From positions 1 through 21,917 of the forward strand of contig CAJUSS010000054.1 of NCBI GenBank assembly GCA_910588895.1: DNA of 21,917 bases, read 5' to 3'. The position numbers and the translations under genes are program-made. Positions 1 to 6,209 of the stretch are shown piece after piece. The notes below the pieces were generated by a model, which was given only the letters and a program-made list of their open reading frames with translations, had not been told where the DNA came from and did not search any database. Every line of letters begins with the position of its first letter. The first letter of the stretch is position 1. The stretch comes from an uncultured Lachnospiraceae bacterium. GTDB taxonomy: Bacteria > Bacillota > Clostridia > Lachnospirales > Lachnospiraceae.

Positions 1-50
1 GGACGGGTGACCGATCATGCGCCTGCACCTATACAACAATTGGCGTGGGT
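1..50. repeat. Dispersed 50-bp repeat, copy 1
   Basis: This stretch matches 14459-14508 at 43 of 50 positions, and all seven differences are transitions. The conserved core includes GACCGATCATGCGCCTGCA followed by CTATACAAC. The copy begins at the window edge, so its left limit is unknown. It lies 60 bp beyond the stop codon of the minus-strand SdpI-like gene. In plus-strand orientation, 27-31 can pair with 46-50, and this pairing is kept in copy 2 through a C-G to T-A change. No reading frame or known element was recognised. Confidence 0.75.
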
Positions 51-110
51 GTGAAAAGTAACGTTTTTCTTTTTACCGATGATCCTGAAAAACCGAAACT
101 TAGGATCATA

Positions 111-767
111 TCAGTTTCTTTTAGCAACTTTATATGTTAAGAAAACATCGATAACGATCAGGATCGCCCATACTCCTAAAACAGAAAATAGGCAAAGAGT
201 ACCTTTCATGGCTATACAAATGCCTATCATGATGATCCCTCCAATGATAAAGGAAATCCTTCCTATATGTTGGCATTTTTTCCATGTTGCTTCATTTTTC
301 ATGCTCCAAGGTGTCCTCAATCCTATCATAGAGTCCATCCCCAACTTAGGCATTATATTTCCTGTAATGATCATCAGCACACCAACGATGCCAAAAACAA
401 GCTGCTCGATACCCAACGAGATAGAAGACAGATCTTCAACTTGCTCTAAGCCTGTATAAAGGAAATAGATGTTCAAAGCGTTAAACAATACCAGCACTAA
501 AATACCCACAATGATAGTGGCATTTTTATCATCTTCCCCATGTTCTTTCTTTTTCGCCGCCAGCTTTGCCATTCCAAGCAGGAAATATCCCATCAAAAGA
601 CTCATCATCGGAAACATCAAAGCCTCATATCTGCTCCCCCAACGGTCAACCTGATCGTCAAATCCATAATGAGCAGGGATCTTTTCAGGAAGATAAGGAA
701 ATGCGATCAAGGCAACCACTAACGGAAGATATGTCAAAATATAATATACGGTTTTCTTTTTTTTCAT
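111..767 (-). CDS. SdpI/DUF1648 family membrane protein
   Basis: A 218-residue polytopic membrane protein. The N-terminal half has the DUF1648 pattern: a hydrophobic helix (about 8-25) followed by IPAHYGFDDQVDRWGSR (about 30-46). The C-terminal half has the SdpI-like segment GLRTPWSMKNEATWKK followed by two hydrophobic helices. In Bacillus subtilis, SdpI is a membrane protein giving immunity to the SdpC toxin and sequestering the SdpR repressor. Here no sdpABC or ArsR-type regulator is adjacent, so an immunity role is only an inference from the family. The start is supported by GAGGAGG about 7 bases upstream. A short inverted repeat (79-86 with 102-109) follows the stop codon but has no T-run. 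Family assignment is fairly sure; function is unknown. Confidence 0.85.
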   Translation of the reverse strand: MKKKKTVYYILTYLPLVVALIAFPYLPEKIPAHYGFDDQVDRWGSRYEALMFPMMSLLMGYFLLGMAKLAAKKKEHGEDDKNATIIVGILVLVLFNALNIYFLYTGLEQVEDLSSISLGIEQLVFGIVGVLMIITGNIMPKLGMDSMIGLRTPWSMKNEATWKKCQHIGRISFIIGGIIMIGICIAMKGTLCLFSVLGVWAILIVIDVFLTYKVAKRN

Positions 768-1005
768 TTCTGGCCTCCTCGTAACTCACCGATCCACATG
801 CATGCTCAAAGCATTTGCTTGGTCACAAGAACTTATCCTTCTCTCCTTTAATTTCCGAAAGATCTTTCTTCGATCTCTTTGTCAGAGACAGGAGATCCCC
901 GCGACTTTTCTAAGCTCAAGCTTCCTGCCCGTTCCTGCAGATCCTGGTCTCTCCCGCAGCCTATACCGCCTGGTGATCATATCGTGACGCATCGATCGCT
1001 CCACA

Positions 1006-1287
1006 TCAATACCCCTTCATCTTAAATCCCCTCTCCGTCTCTACAGGGATCTCTGCCGCCTCTATCCCCTCGATCCGGATGAAACGGTCCCCGGAAAGTT
1101 TTTCCAGCATCTGATCGATCGTGGGCGCCTTTCCCTGGACCTCCATCTCCACCCTCCCGTCCCAGAGATTATCCACCCATCCCGTCAGACCCAGCCGGCT
1201 GGCCAGATACATCGCTTTATAGCGAAATCCGACCCCCTGTACTCTCCCTTCAAAATAGAAATGCTTCCTGATCACATCATCCGCCAT
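1006..1287 (-). CDS. acyP: Acylphosphatase
   Basis: A 93-residue small cytosolic enzyme that hydrolyses carboxyl-phosphate bonds such as that of acetyl phosphate. The signature GRVQGVGFR near residue 15 holds the catalytic arginine, and GWVDNLWDGRVEMEVQG holds the catalytic asparagine; both motifs are intact and length is normal for the family. I chose the ATG at 1287 because GGGGAG precedes it at suitable spacing. The in-frame ATG at 1326 would add 13 charged residues not typical of the family and has no ribosome binding site. The gene stands alone between the SdpI-like gene and the Feo terminator. The 238 bp downstream, up to the SdpI-like gene, hold nothing I recognise. Confidence 0.93.
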   Translation of the reverse strand: MADDVIRKHFYFEGRVQGVGFRYKAMYLASRLGLTGWVDNLWDGRVEMEVQGKAPTIDQMLEKLSGDRFIRIEGIEAAEIPVETERGFKMKGY

Positions 1288-1448
1288 CCCTGCTCCCCTA
1301 TCCTTTCTCTCGATCTCTATCCCCATGGTCTACGGCCATGTATCTATCGATCGTAACCCTTCAGATACCCTGAACGTTTACATCTGATCCTATTGTAATA
1401 TTCCTGTCCGCAACAGTCAATAACTTGCAGCGCGGTCCGTGCGATCAC

Positions 1449-1495
1449 AAAAAAGCTCCCGGCAGACGGTCAGAACCTGCCAGGAGCTTTCTCAC
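1449..1495 (-). terminator. Rho-independent terminator of the feo operon
   Basis: On the minus strand, AAAGCTCCTGGCAGG pairs with CTGCCGGGAGCTTT across a short loop and is followed by a run of six T. It begins just after the stop codon of the short Fur-like gene. It marks the end of the iron operon. Confidence 0.93.
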
Positions 1496-1507
1496 TCTTT
1501 TATCTTG

Positions 1508-1765
1508 TCACTCAAAAGGGGCCTCCAGATCATACTGATAGCTCCGGTCCAACACCCCGATCTCTTCCAACACCGCGAGCATCCTGTAGACCGTCGCCAG
1601 GCCCATCCCGGGATCGGTCTTGATGGCGTCGTAATAGATCTCCTTCCCGCATCTGTGATCCCCGTTCAAGATGATATCCAGCAGGAGCAGCCTCTGCTTG
1701 GTCATCCTCTTCCCCCTGCGCTTCAGCTCACCTACTACTTGTTCTTTCCGGTCCATCTTTGCCAC
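1508..1765 (-). CDS. Short Fur-family protein, winged-helix domain only
   Basis: An 85-residue protein matching the N-terminal DNA-binding domain of Fur-type repressors: KRRGKRMTKQRLLLLDIIL, then the recognition region GLATVYRMLAVLEEIGVL. It stops at about the point where the Fur wing ends. The whole C-terminal dimerisation and metal-binding domain, with its histidine cluster and CxxC motifs, is absent. The start is a GTG at 1765 with GGGAGG seven bases upstream; an out-of-frame ATG at 1772 is not used. It is the last gene of the feo operon and is followed by a strong terminator, so it appears to be a stable short gene. It may regulate iron uptake as a monomer or through a partner, but this is inference. 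A decayed Fur is the alternative. Confidence 0.85.
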   Translation of the reverse strand: MAKMDRKEQVVGELKRRGKRMTKQRLLLLDIILNGDHRCGKEIYYDAIKTDPGMGLATVYRMLAVLEEIGVLDRSYQYDLEAPFE

Positions 1766-1866
1766 ACGGCATCGCCTCCCTTCCTGTTAAGGGTCGTGAC
1801 CGTTCAGATATCCTAACCATATGCCGCCTGTTCGGCGGCGGATCTTTATCGTTCTTTATCGTAACA

Positions 1867-2067
1867 TCACCGCTCAGGATGAGAGCAGCCACAGCCGGCC
1901 CCGCTGCTCTTTCCATGGCCTTTCTTGACGCCCTTCCCACAGCAGCCGCTGCATCCACAGCATTTTCCTGCCTTTTTATCTCTCCACAGGCTCCTGGCCG
2001 CAAGGAACGCGATGCCAAGGATGACCAGTCCGGTCAGGATCGTACCCATATTTTCCATCAGCCACAT
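1867..2067 (-). CDS. FeoB-associated Cys-rich membrane protein
   Basis: A 66-residue protein with one N-terminal membrane helix (ENMGTILTGLVILGIAFLA) followed by a basic, Gly- and Cys-rich tail with seven cysteines (CCGCSGCC, then CGC) and two histidines. This is the architecture of the small FeoB-associated proteins encoded beside feoB in many Firmicutes. Their role is not settled; a proposed one is binding or passing ferrous iron at the inner face of the FeoB pore. I prefer the ATG at 2067, which has AGGAGG eight bases upstream; a GTG at 2070 would add one residue. It lies 113 bp downstream of feoB and 101 bp upstream of the short Fur-like gene in the same operon. Confidence 0.9.
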   Translation of the reverse strand: MWLMENMGTILTGLVILGIAFLAARSLWRDKKAGKCCGCSGCCGKGVKKGHGKSSGAGCGCSHPER

Positions 2068-2180
2068 CACATATCCCTCCTCTGACAGACCTCCTGCCTA
2101 TCGCTCTGCACGTCTCTCTGCACACTGTCCGATCTCTGATCGATCGGATCGGCTGGACGCATCACCCTACGGCCATTTAT

Positions 2181-4319
2181 TCAAGCCTTCGCCAGCCCCT
2201 TTGCCTTCACAGGAACACCGGTCTTTGCGGGCCGCACCAGCAGATAGATAAAGCCCAGGATCAGCAGGATCGCCACCACGGTCCCCAGTCCAAACTTTCC
2301 TAAGGTGATAAAGGTGCCGATCTGGTACACGCACAAGGAGACCACATAGGCCAGCACGGTCTGATAGCCGATCGCGGACCAGGTCCACTTTGCATTGTTC
2401 ATCTCACGCTTGATCGCGCCGATCGCAGCAAAGCAGGGGGCGCACAGCAGGTTGAACACCAAAAAGGAGTAGGCCGCCACGGTGGTATAGCTCCCGGCTA
2501 AGGCGCCCCAGATCTCCTCGCCGTCCTCTGCCACCTCAGCAAAGCCGAAAAGAATACCAAGGGTACCCACCACGTTCTCTTTTGCTACCAGGCCGGTGAT
2601 CGCCGCCACGGTCATCTTCCAGTCACCCCAGCCTAAGGGGATAAAGATGCCGGCCAGCAGGCTGCCCAGGTTCGCTAACAGACCGTCGCTCAAGTCCTCT
2701 ACCATCCCAAAATGTCCGTCCACAAACCCGAAGGAGGAGGTGAACCATACAAAGATGGTGGACAGCAAGATCACCGTCCCCGCCTTTTTGATAAAGGACC
2801 AGCCCCGCTCCCACATGCTGCGCAGCACACTGCCGACCGTGGGCATATGATAAGCAGGCAGCTCCATAACAAAGGGAGCCGGATCTCCCGCGAACATGGA
2901 AGTCTTCTTTAAGATGATACCGGAGCAGATGATCGCCGCGATCCCCACGAAATAAGCGCTGGGCGCCACCCAGGAGGCCCCGCCAAATAAAGCGCCCGCG
3001 ATCAGCGCGATGATCGGCAGCTTTGCCCCGCATGGGATAAAGGTGGTGGTCATGATGGTCATCTTCCGGTCCCGGTCATTTTCGATCGTACGGGAGGCCA
3101 TGACACCCGGCACACCGCAGCCCGTGCCGATCAGCATGGGGATAAAGGATTTCCCGGACAAGCCGAACTTTCTAAAGATCCGGTCCATGATGAAGGCGAT
3201 CCGGGCCATATAGCCGCAGGCCTCCAAAAATGCTAAAAAGATGAACAGCACCAGCATCTGAGGCACAAAGCCCAGCACGGCGCCCACGCCTGCCACGATG
3301 CCGTCTAAGATCAGACCCTGGAGCCAGTCTGCACAGTTGATGCTCACCAGGACGCTCTCGATAGCCGGCGGGATGATCTCTCCAAAGAGCACATCATTGG
3401 TCCAGTCGGTCACGATGGTGCCTACGGTAGTCACCGAAACATAATAGACCACCCACATCACCAGCGCGAAGATCGGCAGCGCCAGGATACGGTCCGTGAC
3501 GATCCGGTCGATCTTATCGGAGATGGTCAGCTGCCCTTTGTTGGCTTTTGCATAGCAGTCTCCGATGATCTGGGAGATGTATGTATAGCGCTCGTTGGTG
3601 ATGATGCTCTCTGCGTCATCGTCCAGCTGATCCTCTACCGCCGCCACCAGCTCCTCCACATCTGGCGCGTGCTCAAAAGCGGCCCGGATCTTCTCGTCCC
3701 GCTCAAAAAGCTTGACTGCATAAAAACGCTTCTGCTCTTTTGGTATATCCCCGTCTAAAAGCGCTTGGATCTTCTCCAGGCGATCTTCTACTGCCGCGCT
3801 AAAACGATGGACCGCCTGCTCCCCTCTCCCGGCCTTCGCCGCTTCCACAGCCATAGAAGCCGCTTCGGTGACCCCGGTCCCCTTTAACGCGGAGATCTGG
3901 ACGACCTTGCAGCCTAGATCCCGGCTTAAGCTCTTTATATCCAGCTTATCGCCGTTCTTCTCCACGATATCCGTCATGTTCACGGCCATGACCACCGGTA
4001 TCCCCAGCTCCATCAGCTGTGTGGACAGGTATAAGTTCCTCTCCAGGTTTGTTCCGTCCACGATGTTCAAGATAGCATCCGGACGCTCAGTGATCAGATA
4101 CTCCCTTGCCACCACCTCTTCTAATGTATAGGGGGACAGGGAATAGATCCCCGGAAGGTCCATGATCACCACGTCCTTTTGACCTTTAAGCTTACCTTCC
4201 TTTTTTTCCACCGTTACGCCCGGCCAGTTCCCTACAAACTGATTGGAGCCGGTCAAGGCATTGAACAAGGTGGTCTTCCCACTGTTCGGGTTCCCGGCTA
4301 AAGCGATCTTTACAGACAT
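2181..4319 (-). CDS. feoB: Ferrous iron transporter FeoB
   Basis: A 712-residue inner-membrane Fe(II) permease with a cytosolic G domain. G1 GNPNSGKT (9-16), the G2 region NWPGVTVEKK (31-40), G3 DLPG (54-57), G4 NMTD (114-117) and G5 SALKG (143-147) are all present. A helical spacer follows, then a polytopic membrane part with the two Gate motifs, including GTGCGVPGVMASRTIE and IPCGAKLPIIA, whose cysteines are conserved in the family. I chose the ATG at 4319 because AGGAGG lies nine bases upstream and the protein then begins MSVKIALAGN, as usual for FeoB; an upstream ATG at 4352 would add 11 basic residues with no support. The 141 bp back to feoA show no separate promoter that I trust. Confidence 0.97.
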   Translation of the reverse strand: MSVKIALAGNPNSGKTTLFNALTGSNQFVGNWPGVTVEKKEGKLKGQKDVVIMDLPGIYSLSPYTLEEVVAREYLITERPDAILNIVDGTNLERNLYLSTQLMELGIPVVMAVNMTDIVEKNGDKLDIKSLSRDLGCKVVQISALKGTGVTEAASMAVEAAKAGRGEQAVHRFSAAVEDRLEKIQALLDGDIPKEQKRFYAVKLFERDEKIRAAFEHAPDVEELVAAVEDQLDDDAESIITNERYTYISQIIGDCYAKANKGQLTISDKIDRIVTDRILALPIFALVMWVVYYVSVTTVGTIVTDWTNDVLFGEIIPPAIESVLVSINCADWLQGLILDGIVAGVGAVLGFVPQMLVLFIFLAFLEACGYMARIAFIMDRIFRKFGLSGKSFIPMLIGTGCGVPGVMASRTIENDRDRKMTIMTTTFIPCGAKLPIIALIAGALFGGASWVAPSAYFVGIAAIICSGIILKKTSMFAGDPAPFVMELPAYHMPTVGSVLRSMWERGWSFIKKAGTVILLSTIFVWFTSSFGFVDGHFGMVEDLSDGLLANLGSLLAGIFIPLGWGDWKMTVAAITGLVAKENVVGTLGILFGFAEVAEDGEEIWGALAGSYTTVAAYSFLVFNLLCAPCFAAIGAIKREMNNAKWTWSAIGYQTVLAYVVSLCVYQIGTFITLGKFGLGTVVAILLILGFIYLLVRPAKTGVPVKAKGLAKA

Positions 4320-4460
4320 CTTTATCTTCCTCCTCATCGCCCTTTCCGTCAAGGGCTTTATCCGGCCTTTTTCATCAGGCCTTATCCAACATCGGTTGTT
4401 TTGATGACCTGGACGGTCAGTGCAGGCCGATCGCCGATCAAAAAAATAAGACCTTCCCGA

Positions 4461-4685
4461 TCAGCGCTCCACCTCGATCATCTGCGCGTCTTCCTTGCGC
4501 AGAGACAGCTCATACCCGCGCACGGTCACTTCCACCGGATCTCCTAAAGGCGCTACCTTGCGCACATAGACTTCCGTCCCCTTTGTGATCCCCATGTCCA
4601 TGATACGCCGCTTCACCGCGCCTTCCCCATGGAGCTTCACCACCTTCGCCGATGTCTTGCAGGGCACATCCCTCAATGTTTCCAT
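4461..4685 (-). CDS. feoA: FeoA, SH3-like Feo partner protein
   Basis: A 74-residue small beta-barrel protein of the FeoA family, which is thought to assist FeoB from the cytosol. The family pattern is clear: an early basic strand, then AVKRRIMDMGITKGTEVYV with the conserved Leu/Met-x-x-x-Gly segment, then APLGDPVEVTVRGYELSLRKEDA at the C-terminus. The start has AGGAGG seven bases upstream. It lies 24 bp downstream of the other FeoA-like gene and shares its transcript. Confidence 0.95.
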   Translation of the reverse strand: METLRDVPCKTSAKVVKLHGEGAVKRRIMDMGITKGTEVYVRKVAPLGDPVEVTVRGYELSLRKEDAQMIEVER

Positions 4686-4709
4686 AACGGATCCTCCTTT
4701 TCTATATGT

Positions 4710-4922
4710 TCATACATAGATCTTATTCGCCATCTCACGGCTGATCGCTACCCTGGATCCCTTTACGTTCACGATCATGTTGCCGCCCATCTCTGCGATC
4801 ACGGTGACATCGCCTCCGGTCACAAAGCCCAGACTCTCCAGGAACTTGCGGACCTCCTCCTTGCCGCCGATCTTCTTGATCTGGTCGGTCTCTCCGGCTC
4901 TCGCCATCGTCAAAGGCATCAT
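4710..4922 (-). CDS. feoA: Second FeoA-family protein
   Basis: A 70-residue FeoA-type protein, the first gene of the iron operon. It keeps the family core (KKIGGKEEVRKFLESLGFV, then GGDVTVIAEMGGNMIVNVKG and SRVAISREMANKIYV) but differs strongly from the neighbouring FeoA, so the two are not a recent duplication. Two FeoA-like genes before feoB occur in various Firmicutes; a division of labour is not established. The start at 4922 follows GGAGAGGAG at good spacing; an in-frame ATG at 4997 would add 25 residues unlike the family. The leader from the promoter at 5075-5103 is about 145 bases long. Confidence 0.93.
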   Translation of the reverse strand: MMPLTMARAGETDQIKKIGGKEEVRKFLESLGFVTGGDVTVIAEMGGNMIVNVKGSRVAISREMANKIYV

Positions 4923-5021
4923 ACCACTCCTCTCCTGCTGTCCATCCCAAGACCACTTTATCACCAAAGCCCCCAAGGGCACCGGGAGATCATGCATCCT
5001 GCGCAGTCTAAGATCCGGATC

Positions 5022-5107
5022 AGTTAGCTATAGTTAACCTAGTTAGTCAATGGTAACTTCTGCTTACAGACTGTATGATAACACACGATCAAGTTAGTGT
5101 CAACTAA
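5022..5107 (-). promoter_or_regulatory. Candidate metal-repressor operators of the feo operon
   Basis: A perfect palindrome TTAGT-GTCA-ACTAA (5094-5107) covers the -35 box of the feo promoter. Downstream of the start site, AGTTAG/AGTTAA words recur at 5022, 5032 and 5041, about one helical turn apart. The words resemble the TTAG...CTAA half-sites of DtxR/IdeR-type iron regulators, not the classical Fur box. The sequence shows the repeats; the identity of the regulator is inference. Confidence 0.55.
5075..5103 (-). promoter_or_regulatory. Promoter of the feo operon
   Basis: On the minus strand a consensus -35 TTGACA (5098-5103) is separated by exactly 17 bp from -10 TATCAT (5075-5080). Transcription would start near 5068 and read into the first FeoA-like gene. 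No other strong promoter is seen within the operon. Confidence 0.8.
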
Positions 5108-5247
5108 TTTTTTTCTTTTCAGAAATTTTCGTAATTTGTAAGTTTTTCTTCAAATCTTGTCCATGATCTTCTGCTATATTAGACAAGATCAGATATGAAC
5201 GGAGAAAATACCACCAAGAACACAAACGAACAAGAGGAGATACCACT

Positions 5248-6081
5248 ATGACAAACCGGACCATTTTGATCGGCACTATCCTGTCTGGCGTCGTGATCGC
5301 AGGGGCTGTGATCGCAGTCGCCTGCTCCAGCGCAGGCAAGTCCGACATCGACCTAGCATCCACGCATACTACCGCTGCTCCAACTGACCCGGCCCCATCC
5401 AGTGCCGCGCCGGCTTCCAGCCTGGCCACCACTGTGGATGAGATCACCCCGGAGACCGATGCCCCCATCCAGTCCGATGCCGCCAATATCTCTTATGGCA
5501 TCGCCACCTACACAGCCGATAACATCTCCATCCGCTATCCCGTCCTGTCCCACATGGATGATGAGAAAAAGCAGGAAGCGGTCAACCAGCTCTTAAAGGA
5601 TAATGCCCTTTCCATCTTAAAAGCCTGGGATGTGGGATCCGGGGACTGTACCATCACGATCGACTGCCAGGTCCCCACCTTAAACCGGAAACGGGTCACC
5701 GCGATCTATACAGGCAGTGCGGAAGATAAAAAAGCCGCCCACCCGGTGAGCCTTTTCTACACGAACACAGTGGACTTAGCCTCCGTCAAGGACTTAGGGC
5801 TCAGCGACTTTACCGATCCTCTGGCCATGGCCGGCTACGTGCTCAGCGATGACGTCCAGCTGGACGGGCCGAACGGCGACGTGACGAAAGAGGACCTTCG
5901 CCTGATGGATCTGGACTACTATACCAAGATCTTCAATGAAGCCGACTTCCCCTTTGACGCCTCCGCCACCTGGCCCTCCACCTTCAGCTATGAGCAGCAG
6001 GGCGTGATCTACTTCTCCGTCCCGGTCTCCCATGCGGTGGGGGATTATGTGATCGTAAAGTTTACGCCGGAGACGAAGTGA
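5248..6081 (+). CDS. Secreted lipoprotein, possible RsiV/PdaC-like domain
   Basis: A 277-residue exported protein. It has a hydrophobic signal (about 5-25) ending in VIAVAC, a weak lipobox giving Cys26 as probable lipidation site. A Ser/Thr/Ala/Pro-rich linker (about 28-75) follows, of the kind that tethers domains to the Gram-positive membrane. The globular part (about 85-277) starts ISIRYPVL and contains YTGSAEDKKAAHPVSLFYTNTVDL followed by LGLSDF. This resembles the layout of the DUF4163/DUF3298 domains in RsiV and PdaC, but the match is by pattern only. GAGGAG precedes the ATG by eight bases. It is a single gene, divergent from the feo operon and convergent with the EF-G-like gene. No substrate can be named. 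Confidence 0.8.
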   Translation: MTNRTILIGTILSGVVIAGAVIAVACSSAGKSDIDLASTHTTAAPTDPAPSSAAPASSLATTVDEITPETDAPIQSDAANISYGIATYTADNISIRYPVLSHMDDEKKQEAVNQLLKDNALSILKAWDVGSGDCTITIDCQVPTLNRKRVTAIYTGSAEDKKAAHPVSLFYTNTVDLASVKDLGLSDFTDPLAMAGYVLSDDVQLDGPNGDVTKEDLRLMDLDYYTKIFNEADFPFDASATWPSTFSYEQQGVIYFSVPVSHAVGDYVIVKFTPETK

Positions 6082-6097
6082 TCGATAAAACAAAACG

Positions 6098-6145
6098 AAA
6101 GACCGCCACCATAAAAGGTCCTCCCCTTTATCGTGACGGTCTTTT
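6098..6145. terminator. Bidirectional terminator between convergent genes
   Basis: AAAGACCG, CAC and ATAAAAGG on the left pair with CCTTTAT, GTG and CGGTCTTT on the right, interrupted by two single mismatches. A T-run follows on the plus strand and a T-rich tract follows on the minus strand. It lies 16 bp after the stop codon of the lipoprotein gene and can serve both converging genes. Confidence 0.9.
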
Positions 6146-6169
6146 TGCGCATCTTGTATACTGCAGCAA

Positions 6170-6192
6170 AACAGCGGCCCGCAACGGGCCGC
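6170..6192 (-). terminator. Terminator of the EF-G-like gene
   Basis: GCGGCCCG (6174-6181) pairs perfectly with CGGGCCGC (6185-6192) around a three-base loop. On the minus strand it is followed by TGTTTT, 18 bp after the stop codon of the EF-G-like gene. Confidence 0.75.
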
Positions 6193-6209
6193 CGCTCTAT
6201 CTTTCGATC

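Noticed and set aside
79..109. Inverted repeat ATGATCCT/AGGATCAT directly after the SdpI-like gene as a terminator
   Set aside because: The loop is long and no T-run follows on the minus strand, so the evidence for termination is too weak.
111..767. A complete Sdp toxin-immunity system
   Set aside because: Only an SdpI-like protein is present; no sdpA, sdpB, sdpC or SdpR-type regulator lies nearby in the window.
4353..4460. Inverted repeat AGGCC/GGCCT between feoA and feoB as an internal terminator or riboswitch
   Set aside because: The arms are only five bases and no conserved riboswitch core or T-run is present.
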